Assembly: GCF_045277565.1 (NCBI RefSeq)
Contig: NZ_CP123585.1
Coordinates: forward strand, 124,001 to 188,000
Direction of reading: 5' to 3'
Source: Aliisedimentitalea scapharcae
Lineage (GTDB): Bacteria; Pseudomonadota; Alphaproteobacteria; Rhodobacterales; Rhodobacteraceae
DNA length: 64,000 nucleotides
Position 1 is the first letter of the stretch, and the number at the start of each line of letters is the position of its first letter. Both the position numbers and the translations under genes were made by a program. A model generated the notes under the pieces. It did not search any database. It saw only the letters and a program-made list of their open reading frames with translations, and had not been told where the DNA came from. Below, in pieces: positions 44,458-56,754 of the stretch.

Positions 44458-46806
44458 TCACCGTTTTTTGAAAGCATCCTTCAAGGCTGCGCCAAGCGCA
44501 CCGGTCGATTGACCACCATCCTTGGGACCAGACTTCATGGGTTGTTTCCCGGTTGGTGCATTGCTGCCGCGGCCGCCTTTGCCTCCACGATTCTGCTCTG
44601 CGCGTTGGCCCCGTGCATTTCGATCATCTCGGGCCGAGGTCCCGCCATCCTTGCGCATGGTCAACCCGATACGTTTGCGCGCTACATCGACTTCGGTCAC
44701 GGTGACCTTGACCACCTGGCCTGTCTTCACCACCTCGTGGGGATCTTTGACAAAGCGGTCGGCCAGTTGGCTGACGTGCACCAGCCCATCCTGGTGTACC
44801 CCGATGTCGACAAATGCGCCAAAGGCGGCGACATTGGTCACCGTTCCTTCCAGTACCATTCCGGGTTTCAGGTCAGCCATCGTTTCGACCCCATCCGCAA
44901 AGGATGCAGTTACAAAGCTGGGGCGCGGATCGCGGCCGGGTTTTTCCAGTTCGGCAAAAATGTCGCGGATCGTCGGCAGCCCAAAGGTATCAGTCACGAA
45001 TTGTTCGGCACGCAGTGAAGCCAGCGCTGTGTCGTCGCCCATGATCTGACGAATATCGCGGCCACAGGCATTTACGATCTCGCGCGCAACCTTGTAGGCT
45101 TCCGGGTGAACCGAGGAAGCATCCAGCGGTTCTTTGCCATCACGAATCCGCAGGAATCCCGCGCATTGTTCATAGGCCCGAGGCCCAAGACGCGCCACCT
45201 TGAGCAACTCGCGTCGCGAGGCAAAAGCCCCGTTGGTGTCACGATGGGCGACGACCGCCTCGGCCAGTCCGGGACCCAGCCCCGAGACATGGGCCAAAAG
45301 AGGTGCGGAGGCCATGTTCAGGTCCACCCCTACTGCGTTCACTACATCTTCGATCACGGCTTCGAGCATTTTGGACAACCGGTGTTGATCCACATCGTGC
45401 TGATATTGTCCGACGCCGATTGATTTGGGTTCGATCTTGACCAATTCGGCCAGCGGATCTTGCAGGCGACGGGCAATGGAAACAGCGCCGCGCAGCGAAA
45501 CATCCAGATCAGGAAACTCCCGTGCCGCCAATTCCGATGCCGAATAGACGGACGCTCCTGCTTCGGACACGACGACCTTGGTCGGTGCCTTGACAGATTT
45601 AGGCAGCATTTTGATCGTATCAGCCACCATTCGTTCGGTTTCCCGGCTGGCTGTGCCGTTGCCGATGGCAATCAACTCGATCTTGTGGTCGGCAATCAGC
45701 TTGTAGATTGTGGCTTGTGCGCCGCGCAGATCATTCTTGGGCTGGAATGGGTACAGGGTCTCGGTGGCCAGCAATTTGCCTGTCGCATCAACAACCGCAG
45801 CTTTGACCCCGGTTCGGATGCCAGGGTCCAACCCCAATGTCGCGCGCGGTCCGGCAGGAGCTGCAAACAGCAGATCCTTGAGATTGCGGGCAAAGACCTG
45901 AATGGCCTCTTCCTGGGCACGAGCACGCAGATCGGCCATCAGTTCGACCATCATCGACAGCGAAAGCTTTACTCGCCAGGTCCAACCTGCAACCTTGCGC
46001 AGCCAAAGATCGCCAGGGCCGGTGCCACGTGTCTGCAGGTGCGCAGCGACGATGGTTTCGGCCCGGTCCGCGCCGTCTTCGGGATCGGGCCCGATGTCCA
46101 AAGTCACGACCCCTTCCTTCTGGGCGCGCAACATTGCCAACGCCCGATGGGATGGAACATTTGCCCAGAGTTCGGAGTGATCGAAATAATCGCTGAACTT
46201 GGCCCCTGCCTGCTCTTGACCTTCGATGACCTTGGCGGTCAACCGTGCCTCGCGCTGCAAAAACCCGCGCAATTCACCCAGCAGATTTGCATTTTCAGCC
46301 AACCCTTCGGTGATGATATCGCGGGCACCGTTCAGCGCATCCTTAGTCGTTGCAACGGTTTCGCTCAGAAAACCCTGTGCCACATGTTCGGGATCAGCGT
46401 TGCGGTCTGCCAGAATGGCTTGCGCCAAAGGCTCCAACCCGTTTTCGCGGGCGATCATCGCCTTGGTCCGGCGCTTGGGCTTATATGGTAGATATATGTC
46501 TTCCAACTGGGCCTTTGTGTCCGCAGCAACGATGGCTTTGGCCAGATCATCCGTCAGCTTGTCCTGATCCTTGATCGACTTCAGGATGGTGTCACGGCGG
46601 GCTTCCAGCTCTCGCAGATAGGACAATCGATCAGACAATGTTCGCAATTGTGTATCATCCAGTCCTCCTGTCACTTCCTTGCGATAGCGGGCCACAAAGG
46701 GAACGGTTGCACCTTCGTCCAACAACTTGACCGCGGCACCGACCTGTTCTGGGCGGGCGCTGATTTCAGTTGCGATAGTGCGGGCAATACGGGCAGGCGT
46801 GTCCAA
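44458..46806 (-). CDS. tex: Tex, S1-domain transcription accessory protein
   Basis: 782 aa. Order: N-terminal helical part (VPFVARYRKEVTGGLDDTQLR near 35), YqgF-like RNase H fold (LGLDPGIRTGVKAAVVD near 325), helix-hairpin-helix region (YQHDVDQHRLSKMLEAVIEDVVNAVGVDLNMASAPLL is the region near 490), and C-terminal S1 domain (GMVLEGTVTNVAAFGAFVDIGVHQDGLVHVSQL near 650) with a basic low-complexity tail. Tex binds nucleic acid and RNA polymerase. The start is TTG at 46806, seven bases after TGGAG; no in-frame ATG gives the full N-terminus. Confidence 0.95.
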   Translation of the reverse strand: MDTPARIARTIATEISARPEQVGAAVKLLDEGATVPFVARYRKEVTGGLDDTQLRTLSDRLSYLRELEARRDTILKSIKDQDKLTDDLAKAIVAADTKAQLEDIYLPYKPKRRTKAMIARENGLEPLAQAILADRNADPEHVAQGFLSETVATTKDALNGARDIITEGLAENANLLGELRGFLQREARLTAKVIEGQEQAGAKFSDYFDHSELWANVPSHRALAMLRAQKEGVVTLDIGPDPEDGADRAETIVAAHLQTRGTGPGDLWLRKVAGWTWRVKLSLSMMVELMADLRARAQEEAIQVFARNLKDLLFAAPAGPRATLGLDPGIRTGVKAAVVDATGKLLATETLYPFQPKNDLRGAQATIYKLIADHKIELIAIGNGTASRETERMVADTIKMLPKSVKAPTKVVVSEAGASVYSASELAAREFPDLDVSLRGAVSIARRLQDPLAELVKIEPKSIGVGQYQHDVDQHRLSKMLEAVIEDVVNAVGVDLNMASAPLLAHVSGLGPGLAEAVVAHRDTNGAFASRRELLKVARLGPRAYEQCAGFLRIRDGKEPLDASSVHPEAYKVAREIVNACGRDIRQIMGDDTALASLRAEQFVTDTFGLPTIRDIFAELEKPGRDPRPSFVTASFADGVETMADLKPGMVLEGTVTNVAAFGAFVDIGVHQDGLVHVSQLADRFVKDPHEVVKTGQVVKVTVTEVDVARKRIGLTMRKDGGTSARDDRNARGQRAEQNRGGKGGRGSNAPTGKQPMKSGPKDGGQSTGALGAALKDAFKKR

Positions 46807-46979
46807 GTTCGGCTCCAGAAACAGGAAATCGGGATCTCAGTTATATCGCCAGAACCAAAAACCGAAATCCCCTATCTGCGTGTGGCCGGGTTGTCGCAGA
46901 ATGGATTACAGGCTTCTATGCGGACACAGCAGGAGATCGCTATTGCACGTGCAGCAAATCGGCCTGTTGGAGCGTAACC

Positions 46980-47396
46980 ATGAAAGGAACGCCGATGGGT
47001 GGTGAGACAAATTTGGATGTTCTTGTTGGATCTATGTCGGCCAGGCTTGATAAGGGATTGTATGTGTTTGCGACAGTGCCTGACCGGGGTGTGCCGGACG
47101 GGGTGCGCCCTAGGATGATCTTTCATGAGGCCGAAGGCGTGACGCTCATCTTGTTGCAAGAGGAGGCCGAGGCGGCAGGGCTCGCCTGGGAGTTCCCAAG
47201 TCGCATGATTACTTTGGGTGTGCATTCATCGTTGGAAGCCGTGGGTTTTCTGGCGCGGATCACCACGGCGTTGGCCGGGCAGGGCATGGGGGTCAACCCT
47301 GTGTCGGGGTTCTATCATGACCACTTGTTCGTGCCGGACGGGCGAGAACTGGACGCGATGGCAGTGCTGGCGGAAGTGGCCAAAAGGTCTGCGTGA
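46980..47396 (+). CDS. ACT-domain protein
   Basis: 138 aa. The N-terminal half (LDVLVGSMSARLDKGLYVFATVPD) and the C-terminal half (WEFPSRMITLGVHSSLEAVGFLARITTALAGQGMGVNPVSGFYHDHLFVP) fit small two-ACT proteins of unknown ligand, likely amino-acid sensors. Two starts are possible: ATG 46980 after GGAG, or ATG 46995 after AAGGAA. It ends 16 bp before the left copy of the inverted repeat. Confidence 0.8.
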   Translation: MKGTPMGGETNLDVLVGSMSARLDKGLYVFATVPDRGVPDGVRPRMIFHEAEGVTLILLQEEAEAAGLAWEFPSRMITLGVHSSLEAVGFLARITTALAGQGMGVNPVSGFYHDHLFVPDGRELDAMAVLAEVAKRSA

Positions 47397-47637
47397 CCTG
47401 CGGGCGACGCGGTGCCCCTGTTGAATTTGAATTATGCGGTGTGTCGAAATGCGCGTTTTGATGTGATTGAACCTGTTGGCGTGTTGATCTATTGGGATTG
47501 TGCGTTGTTTTTTTTGTGCGGATGGAGGGGTGACCTCAGGGTTCCGCATACGGTTGGCGGCTGTACGGCATGATGTCGTACGGCGCGTTCCTTCTCAGAT
47601 CTCATGGCCCTGGACGGGCAGAAAAGGTAAGAGACCC

Positions 47638-49866
<2,229 letters not shown>

Positions 49867-49893
49867 CAAAACAGGATGATCCAGAATCAAAGC

Positions 49894-49923
49894 AAGCCCC
49901 CGAAGAAAAATCTCCGGGGGCTT
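49894..49923. terminator. Terminator hairpin after icd copy 1
   Basis: AAGCCCCCG (49894-49902) and CGGGGGCTT (49915-49923), a 9-bp stem with a 12-nt loop, inside the repeated unit. Confidence 0.8.
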
Positions 49924-50085
49924 CTTCGTAACGGCTGCATGACATGAGCCAATTTTTGTTGAGAATGTGCCCTAGAAGCCGCACCGGCAAAGTCAATAAA
50001 GCCAGGTAGGGGGCATTTTCGATCAGCTGTTGAAAAGCGCGGACGCCCCACCTACGAGCTGGAACCAAGAACCGCTGAGGGCCCT

Positions 50086-51570
50086 ATGACCAAGAAAAAC
50101 TTTGAACCCCGCCACCTTGAAACGCTTGACCGGGATCTCGGTCGGTTTTCGAATTTGGAAAAGGCAACGAGCTATGCCGCCCGCCCGATGGTTGGGCCGG
50201 GTATCGCGTTTATCTTTGTTGTTCTGGCCGGGTTGGCCGCTGCATTGTTCTTTGGGCAGACCAGTAACACGATGATCGTCGTGATTGCGGCCGGGTTTGG
50301 TGCCTATATGGCGTTGAATATTGGCGCCAACGACGTGGCCAACAATATGGGCCCTGCGGTGGGGGCCAATGCCCTGACCATGGGCGGTGCGATCGCCATT
50401 GCTGCGATTTTTGAAAGTATGGGTGCCTTGTTGGCCGGGGGCGACGTGGTATCGACCATTGCCAAGGGTATCATCGCACCTGAAAGCATGGGAACCGCCG
50501 AAGTCTTCATCTGGGCGATGCTGGCAGCGCTGCTGTCGTCAGCTCTGTGGGTGAACCTGGCGACCTGGGTCGGCGCACCGGTATCGACCACCCATTCCGT
50601 CGTGGGCGGTGTGATGGGAGCCGGGATCGCGGCGGCCGGATTTGGTGCCGTCAGTTGGGGCACCATGGGCAAAATTGCCGCCAGCTGGGTGATTTCACCG
50701 GTTTTGGGTGGTGTCGTAGCGGCCGGGTTCCTGTGGTTCATCAAAGCTCGGATTGTCTATCAGCCCGACAAAATTGCTGCGGCACGGAAATGGGTGCCTG
50801 TTCTGGTCGGTATTATGGCCGGTGCCTTTGCCGCTTATCTGGCGCTCAAAGGTTTGAAAAAGATCATCAAGATCGATATTCAGATGGCTCTGATAATCGG
50901 TTTTGCGGTCGGGATCGGCATCTGGTTGGCCATGATTCCGTTTATCCGACGCCAATCCGAAGGTTTGGAAAACCGCAACAAATCGCTCAAGGTTCTGTTT
51001 GGCATTCCGCTGGTTGTTTCCGCAGCCTTGCTGAGCTTTGCCCATGGCGCAAATGACGTGGCGAATGCGGTTGGTCCACTGGCCGCGATCGTACAGGCGT
51101 CGCAGTCCGGGGATTTCACAGCAGCCGTCAGCATACCGTTCTGGGTCATGATCATCGGAGCCTTCGGGATTTCGTTCGGTCTGTTCCTGTTCGGGCCAAA
51201 ATTGATCCGCATGGTGGGTAGCCAGATCACCAAACTGAACCCGATGCGCGCCTATTGTGTGGCCCTGTCAGCCGCAATTACGGTCATTGTGGCCAGTTGG
51301 CTGGGGCTGCCGGTGAGCTCGACCCACATTGCCGTAGGTGGTGTGTTCGGCGTTGGGTTCTTCCGCGAATGGGATACAGAGCGTCGCCTGAAGAAGGCGC
51401 GCGTAGAGATCCCGGACCGTCCGACCATTGCCAAAGAAGAACGCCGGCGCCGCAAGCTGGTACGTCGGTCACATTTCCTGACAATTATCGCAGCTTGGGT
51501 GATAACCGTGCCTGCTGCGGCGCTTCTGTCGGCTGTCATTTTTTGGGTTATCCGGGGCATCGCGGCCTGA
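50086..51570 (+). CDS. PiT-family inorganic phosphate (or sulfate) transporter
   Basis: 494 aa with about twelve membrane helices. The family signature GANDVANNMGP occurs near residue 80 and again as GANDVANAVGP near 320, with GAPVSTTHSVVGG and GLPVSSTHIAVGG marking the paired repeats. It imports phosphate with a cation. The 219 bases between icd and this gene show no Pho box I can identify. It is the first gene inside the 8.7-kb segment bounded by the icd inverted copies. Confidence 0.93.
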   Translation: MTKKNFEPRHLETLDRDLGRFSNLEKATSYAARPMVGPGIAFIFVVLAGLAAALFFGQTSNTMIVVIAAGFGAYMALNIGANDVANNMGPAVGANALTMGGAIAIAAIFESMGALLAGGDVVSTIAKGIIAPESMGTAEVFIWAMLAALLSSALWVNLATWVGAPVSTTHSVVGGVMGAGIAAAGFGAVSWGTMGKIAASWVISPVLGGVVAAGFLWFIKARIVYQPDKIAAARKWVPVLVGIMAGAFAAYLALKGLKKIIKIDIQMALIIGFAVGIGIWLAMIPFIRRQSEGLENRNKSLKVLFGIPLVVSAALLSFAHGANDVANAVGPLAAIVQASQSGDFTAAVSIPFWVMIIGAFGISFGLFLFGPKLIRMVGSQITKLNPMRAYCVALSAAITVIVASWLGLPVSSTHIAVGGVFGVGFFREWDTERRLKKARVEIPDRPTIAKEERRRRKLVRRSHFLTIIAAWVITVPAAALLSAVIFWVIRGIAA

Positions 51571-51598
51571 TCACAGGTCAGATTTGATCCCAAAGCAA

Positions 51599-51630
51599 GG
51601 CCGATCCCAGGCAATGGGGTCGGTCTTTTT
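51599..51630 (+). terminator. Intrinsic terminator after the PiT gene
   Basis: GGCCGATCCC (51599-51608) pairs with GGGGTCGGTC (51616-51625), using two G-T or near pairs, and a TTTTT run follows at 51626-51630. Confidence 0.85.
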
Positions 51631-51773
51631 GCGTGCCCCACACCTGCCCGATTTGGGTGCCGAAACACATGACTTTTACGTCGGTTATATGAACTGATCC
51701 TTCCCCGTCAGGGCGCGGGACCAAAAGAGATGCGAATTTTCCTTGGCGTCGTGAATTTTTTCGTGCTACGAAA

Positions 51774-51785
51774 CTGTGATCACAG
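51774..51785. promoter_or_regulatory. CTGTGATCACAG operator, distant Rieske gene
   Basis: Perfect copy 23 bp upstream of the Rieske ATG at 51809 and more than 37 kb from the other four copies and the likely GntR gene. It links this gene to the sox/MttB/ABC regulon. Confidence 0.8.
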
Positions 51786-51808
51786 ATGAAACGCAGCAGG
51801 GGAATCAC

Positions 51809-52963
51809 ATGCCCGCAACCCAAATCAAAACGGTCGATGTCTTGCGCAATGAACTGACCGAGCTCAAAGCGCTGGATCGTGAACAAGCGCGCACCATGCC
51901 GCCCAGCTTTTATACGTCGGCCGATTTTCTCGAACTGGAAAAGGAACACATCTTTCGCCGGGAATGGATCTGTTTGGGCCATGTCGGAGAGGTGCCAAAC
52001 CCCGGTGATTTCTTTACCACTGAATTGGTCGGTGAGCAGTTGTTGGTGTCACGCGGTCACGATGAACAGGTCTATGTGCTATCGAATGTCTGCCGCCACC
52101 GTGGCAATTTGGTGGAAACAGCCCCCAGCGGCAACAAACGCGCGTTTGTTTGCCAGTATCATGCCTGGACCTATGACACAGATGGCCGCCTGAAAACCGC
52201 ACCGCTGATGAAGAAGGCCAAGAATTTCGATTTCAAAGGCTGCAAACTGCCCCAGATGAATACCGAGATCTGGAACAACTTCATCTTTGTCAATCTGGAC
52301 GGCACTGCCGCACCACTGGCCGAACAGCTGGGCGGATTGCAGAACATTCTGCACAACTATCATCACGAGGACCGCAACCTGCTGTTCATGGATGAAACGG
52401 TTTGGAACACCAACTGGAAGAACCTGACCGAGAACTTCATGGAAGGGTATCATCTGTTTGCAACACACCCACAGACATTGCAGCCGATGACGCCGACACA
52501 ATTGTGCAAAAAGGTCCCCGGCGAAGACCGGTGGACCGCCTATCGCGCCTATTACCACCCCGATTTCCCACCACGCGGCCCGTTCCACGCGGACATGACG
52601 GACGAGGAAAAGAACAATTCGGTCCTGTTCAACGTCTATCCCAGCTTTGTCTGCGCGATTGCGTCGAACTACACGCTGTTCCTGTGCCTGCGCCCGGATG
52701 AGGCGGGCAAAGTGGCGATCCGCTGGGGGGTGTGCGGGCTGAAAACCGACCCCGAAGATCCCGAGGTCGTGGCCTATGTGGACCTGTGCAAATCCTTCAA
52801 CGCTGAGGACAAGGAAAAGTTGGAAACCCTGCAGAAGGCCCAGAACACCCGCTATTATCAAACCGGACCATTGGCTCCGGATGACCTGGAGGGCACAATC
52901 TGGGACTTCCTGGGATATATGGGGCGGATGTTGGGCGCAGATCGTCCGCTTGGTGAAGATTGA
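51809..52963 (+). CDS. Rieske oxygenase alpha subunit, quaternary-ammonium type (GbcA/CntA/Stc2-like)
   Basis: 384 aa. Rieske ligands are C95 and H97 (VCRHRG) and C115 and H118 (CQYHAW). The catalytic iron site is NLTENFMEGYHLFATH with H215 and H220; E212 is in the position of the bridging glutamate of carnitine oxygenase CntA. This class removes a carbon group from betaines such as glycine betaine, stachydrine or carnitine. No reductase gene is adjacent. The ATG at 51809 has GGGGAA; the frame from 51776 would start inside the operator and is rejected. Confidence 0.9.
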   Translation: MPATQIKTVDVLRNELTELKALDREQARTMPPSFYTSADFLELEKEHIFRREWICLGHVGEVPNPGDFFTTELVGEQLLVSRGHDEQVYVLSNVCRHRGNLVETAPSGNKRAFVCQYHAWTYDTDGRLKTAPLMKKAKNFDFKGCKLPQMNTEIWNNFIFVNLDGTAAPLAEQLGGLQNILHNYHHEDRNLLFMDETVWNTNWKNLTENFMEGYHLFATHPQTLQPMTPTQLCKKVPGEDRWTAYRAYYHPDFPPRGPFHADMTDEEKNNSVLFNVYPSFVCAIASNYTLFLCLRPDEAGKVAIRWGVCGLKTDPEDPEVVAYVDLCKSFNAEDKEKLETLQKAQNTRYYQTGPLAPDDLEGTIWDFLGYMGRMLGADRPLGED

Positions 52964-52984
52964 CGCCTTGGCGCGTGCAGGATC

Positions 52985-54328
52985 TTATTCGTCCCGCGCG
53001 CGCCATTCTTTCCAACGTAGAACCGCATTTGCCCCTAGTTTCGCAAACGGCTGGGGCGGCAGAGGTTTGGGGCGTGCTTCCCGCGAAAAGTGTCGGGAAA
53101 TGTCGGATTCATGACCACAGGCCAGATCCGCCGCCCCGATACCGGTCAACGTACCTCGGGCAGTGCCCAACCCGTTTTGCACACAGCCAGAATACACGCC
53201 GTTGTCGATTTCACGCATGACAGCAACGCCGTTCAAGCTGAGGCAGAGATGGCCGGCCCAAGCATATTGCATCTGCAGCCCGGCAAGCTGTGGGAACCGG
53301 GTGTCAAATTTGCGTTGCATCACGCGTTTGGCCCGATCCAGACCCGCCTGTGAGGGAGACATGCCGGGGATCAGTTCGGCACAGGTCCGCGTGATGACCC
53401 GGTTGCCGCCCTGCCCACGATCAATCCGGCGCATGGTGGTGCCCATCGGATCGGACGGGGTCACACCCCAACGCGGTTGCCCGCCCAGTTTGGCCAAGGC
53501 ATCGGCATCCAGCTCTGGTGTCATAGTGGCAAACAGGAACAACTGCATCAGACGCCCGCGTTCGATGCCAAAGCTTTCGAGGTGGCCATTCGTTGTCAGG
53601 ATCACGCGGGGAGTGCTGACACCAAAGCCCCGATCCGTCGTGATTTGCCAGGTCTGCCCCTGTTTGATGAACCCCGTCACGGCGCTGTTTTCAAAGATTT
53701 GCACCCCGGCACGACGTAGCCCGTGGGCAAGGCCACGAATATAGCCCGCGGGCTGCAACATTACAGTTCCCGGGGTATACAGGCCCGATTGGTAATGGGT
53801 GCTGCCGGTGAGTTCCGCCATCTGCGCTCTGTCGAGCAGATTTGACGGCTCGCCCAGGCTTTCAAGGTGCTTGGCATAGCTTACGTTATGGGAATGCGCC
53901 AGGTCACTTGCCGCTCCATTCACCTTGCCCGCGCGGTCAAAGAAACTGGGTTCGATCCCGTATTCATCGACGGCCGCCTGCCCAAAGGTCTGCGCCTGTC
54001 GGTTCAAGGCGATCAACGTGCGATCATCTCCGCTGCCGGCATAATCGTCCGAGGACAAATCATGTGGCAGGTCAATCATAAACCCGGAATTTCGTCCCGC
54101 TGCACCTTGGGCAATCTCTCCTGCTTCGAGCACAACAATGCGCGCATTGGGTTGCAACTGGGTCAGCCGCCGCGCTGCTGACAACCCGGCAAAACCACCG
54201 CCAACTACAACAAAATCGGCGGTGGTATTTTCACTGAGAGCCAATCCAGGGGTATCCTCCCCCAGAATTGCAGCCCAAGCTGCCGGTCCGCGATGGACCG
54301 GCAATCGTTTGGCAGTGTAGCGGGTCAA
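52985..54328 (-). CDS. FAD-dependent oxidoreductase (DAO/PuuB type)
   Basis: 447 aa. FAD motif VVVGGGFAGLSAARRLTQLQP near residue 40, then GEIAQGAAGRNSGFMIDLPHDL near 77, and a C-terminal FAD loop around GVYSGCVQNGLGTARGTLTG. Oxidises an amine or N-alkyl amino acid. The ATG overlaps the ALDH stop (ATGA), and it is the last gene of a four-gene operon led by gntR. It converges with the Rieske gene (21-bp gap). Confidence 0.88.
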   Translation of the reverse strand: MTRYTAKRLPVHRGPAAWAAILGEDTPGLALSENTTADFVVVGGGFAGLSAARRLTQLQPNARIVVLEAGEIAQGAAGRNSGFMIDLPHDLSSDDYAGSGDDRTLIALNRQAQTFGQAAVDEYGIEPSFFDRAGKVNGAASDLAHSHNVSYAKHLESLGEPSNLLDRAQMAELTGSTHYQSGLYTPGTVMLQPAGYIRGLAHGLRRAGVQIFENSAVTGFIKQGQTWQITTDRGFGVSTPRVILTTNGHLESFGIERGRLMQLFLFATMTPELDADALAKLGGQPRWGVTPSDPMGTTMRRIDRGQGGNRVITRTCAELIPGMSPSQAGLDRAKRVMQRKFDTRFPQLAGLQMQYAWAGHLCLSLNGVAVMREIDNGVYSGCVQNGLGTARGTLTGIGAADLACGHESDISRHFSREARPKPLPPQPFAKLGANAVLRWKEWRARDE

Positions 54329-55833
54329 TCCACGGCCTCGTCAGCATCATCAGTCAGGTCGACCCAGATGGTTTTCAACTGTGTATATTGATCATGGGCA
54401 TGGACCGAGTTGTCGCGCCCGCCAAAGCCGGACTGCTTGTAGCCTCCGAACGGGGTGGTGATGTCGCCTTCGCCATAGCTGTTAACGGTGACGGTGCCCG
54501 CCCGGATCGCCCGTGCGCCGCGAATGGCCCGTTTGACGTTGCTGGTGAACAATGATGCCGCCAAACCATAGTCAGTGTCATTGGCCACGGCGATAGCTTC
54601 GTCAAATCCCGAGACAGTGATCACCGACAGAACCGGACCAAAGATCTCTTCGCGTGCCATCTGGTGGTCATTGTCGGGTATTTCGACCACGGTGGCTTCG
54701 ACATGGGTGCCCCCATGCGCCTGCCCCCCCAAGACGATGGCGTCGGATTTGTCGAGATAGCCACAGACCTTGTCAAAATGCGCCTTGGATACCAGCGCGC
54801 CCATTCGGGTTTCCGGGTCCAAAGGGTTGCCGATGTTCCAGTGACGGGCATGGGCGGTGATGCGCTCCAACAGTTCGGATTTCACATCCTTGTGCACGAT
54901 CAACCGCGAGGTGGCGGAACAGTTTTCACCCATGTTCCAGAAGGCACCATTGACGATATGTTGGGCCACCATGTCCAGGTTTTCGGCGTCCTCCATCACG
55001 ACACAGGGATTCTTGCCCCCCATTTCCAACACCACTTCCTTTGCATTGGATTCCGCAGCGTAGGACAAGAAGCGTTTGCCGGTCACAGTCGAGCCCGTGA
55101 AAGAAATCATATCGATTTCCATGTGTCGCCCGATCGGTTCTCCGACCTCGGCCCCGCCACCAGGCACAACATTCAATACGCCGCGTGGCAGGCCAGCTTC
55201 GGATGCCAATTCAGCCACCCGCAGCGCCGTCAACGACGTTTCTTCGGCCGGTTTCACCACCACCGAACAGCCAGACGCCAGCGCCGGGCCAATCTTCCAG
55301 GCCAGCATCAGCAGAGGGAAATTCCACGGCAGCACCAACCCCACAACTCCGATAGGTTCACGCACCACCATGGCGATGTGATCATCGGACGCCGGCGACA
55401 CCTGATCATACAGCTTGTCGATCGCTTCGGCGTGCCATTTGATACAATTGATCGTTTCGGGAATGTCGACGGTTTCGCAATCAAAGATGGTCTTGCCGGA
55501 ATCAAGCGCCTCCATCACTGCCAATTCGCGGGCGTTGCGGGTCAGCAGCTTGGCAAAGCGGATCAGGATATCCTTGCGATCCGAAGGATGCATCCGGCTC
55601 CAGCGGCCGTCTTCGAAGGCTTCGCGTGCCTTGGCAACGGCGAAATCCACATCCTGAGCATCACAGGCGGCCACATCGGCCAGCACGTCCCCGGTTGCGG
55701 GGTTTATTGTTTCGAATGTGTTGCCCGAAATCGCCGGACGGTACCCCCCATCAATGAATGCATTGGTGGCAAAGGTCAGATTGTCGGCGATGGATTGATA
55801 TTCGGTGTGTGTCAGCAAGTCCATGTCGCTCAC
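54325..55833 (-). CDS. Aldehyde dehydrogenase, PuuC/betaine-aldehyde type
   Basis: 502 aa. Catalytic Cys in NMGENCSATSR, Glu in VLEMGGKNPCVV, fold motif VLPWNFPLLMLAWKIGPALASG, and the C-terminal FGGYKQSGFGGRDNSVHAHDQYTQLKTIW typical of gamma-glutamyl-aminobutyraldehyde and betaine-aldehyde dehydrogenases. It should oxidise the aldehyde made by the FAD oxidase. Both ends overlap neighbours by ATGA. Confidence 0.93.
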   Translation of the reverse strand: MSDMDLLTHTEYQSIADNLTFATNAFIDGGYRPAISGNTFETINPATGDVLADVAACDAQDVDFAVAKAREAFEDGRWSRMHPSDRKDILIRFAKLLTRNARELAVMEALDSGKTIFDCETVDIPETINCIKWHAEAIDKLYDQVSPASDDHIAMVVREPIGVVGLVLPWNFPLLMLAWKIGPALASGCSVVVKPAEETSLTALRVAELASEAGLPRGVLNVVPGGGAEVGEPIGRHMEIDMISFTGSTVTGKRFLSYAAESNAKEVVLEMGGKNPCVVMEDAENLDMVAQHIVNGAFWNMGENCSATSRLIVHKDVKSELLERITAHARHWNIGNPLDPETRMGALVSKAHFDKVCGYLDKSDAIVLGGQAHGGTHVEATVVEIPDNDHQMAREEIFGPVLSVITVSGFDEAIAVANDTDYGLAASLFTSNVKRAIRGARAIRAGTVTVNSYGEGDITTPFGGYKQSGFGGRDNSVHAHDQYTQLKTIWVDLTDDADEAVD

Positions 55834-56747
55834 CCTTGTGCCTGAATGTCTGCAATGGTGGATTTCAAAACGCGGATCACCTGTTCCAGGGCGCGTTTGT
55901 CATCCTTGTTCAACCCTTTGAGCGGCGGGCGCATCGGGCCGGTGTCGATGCCGTTCATGGTCACCCCATGTTTGATGCATTGGATGAATTTCCCACCCTG
56001 TTCCAACACCCGCATCAAAGGCATCATTGCCGACATGATCCGGCGACCCTTGTCGAAATTCCCTTCGACCGCGCAGGCGTTGTACAGCGCCAGATGCTCC
56101 TCCGGCAGAAAATTCGAGCCGCCACAAACCCAGCTGCGCGCTCCCCAAGCGAAGAACTCTAGCGCCTGGTCGTCCATACCGCAGGACATCTGGATATGCG
56201 GATAATCCCGGGCCAAAAGATGTACCCGGTTGATATCGCCCGAGCTTTCCTTGATCGCGCAGATATTGCGCGATCGCCCAACCCGATCCAGGAATTCCTC
56301 TCCCATATGCACACCCATCCGCCCAGGATAGTTATACAGCATCACCGGCAGGTTCGCGGCCTTGTCGATTGCCAGCGTATTCAGCGCGTTCTCTCGTTCG
56401 GTTGGGACCGAATATGGCGGTGTCGCTACCAGGATGGCATCGGCTCCCATGTCGCGCGCACCCGTGGCCAGCGAAATGGAATCCGGGGTCATCATCGCCC
56501 CAGTACCCACAATCAAAGGAACCCGCCTTTTGGCCTGTTCCTTGGTAAACCGGGCTATGTCCAGCCGTTCATCCACGGTCTGTGCATAGTTCTCGCCGGT
56601 GGATCCGCCGGAAATCAACCCGTGCACCCCTTTGTCGATCAGATTTTCGATCACATCCGACAACGCGTCCCAATTGACGCTGCCATCGGCGTGAAACGGC
56701 GTCACGACCGGGGTATAGATCCCTTCGAATTTAAAAATAGGGGTCAT
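55830..56747 (-). CDS. Dihydrodipicolinate synthase/N-acetylneuraminate lyase family protein
   Basis: 305 aa TIM-barrel aldolase. Schiff-base lysine K166 in CAIKESSGD, the proton-relay tyrosine Y138 in YNYPGRMG, and GGSTGENY at about 47 in place of the usual GTTGE. Relatives in catabolic operons with ALDH act as keto-sugar-acid or pyrroline-carboxylate deaminase/dehydratases (as in hydroxyproline breakdown) rather than in lysine synthesis. ATG at 56747, seven bases after the gntR stop. Confidence 0.88.
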   Translation of the reverse strand: MTPIFKFEGIYTPVVTPFHADGSVNWDALSDVIENLIDKGVHGLISGGSTGENYAQTVDERLDIARFTKEQAKRRVPLIVGTGAMMTPDSISLATGARDMGADAILVATPPYSVPTERENALNTLAIDKAANLPVMLYNYPGRMGVHMGEEFLDRVGRSRNICAIKESSGDINRVHLLARDYPHIQMSCGMDDQALEFFAWGARSWVCGGSNFLPEEHLALYNACAVEGNFDKGRRIMSAMMPLMRVLEQGGKFIQCIKHGVTMNGIDTGPMRPPLKGLNKDDKRALEQVIRVLKSTIADIQAQG

Positions 56748-56754
56748 CTGATCC

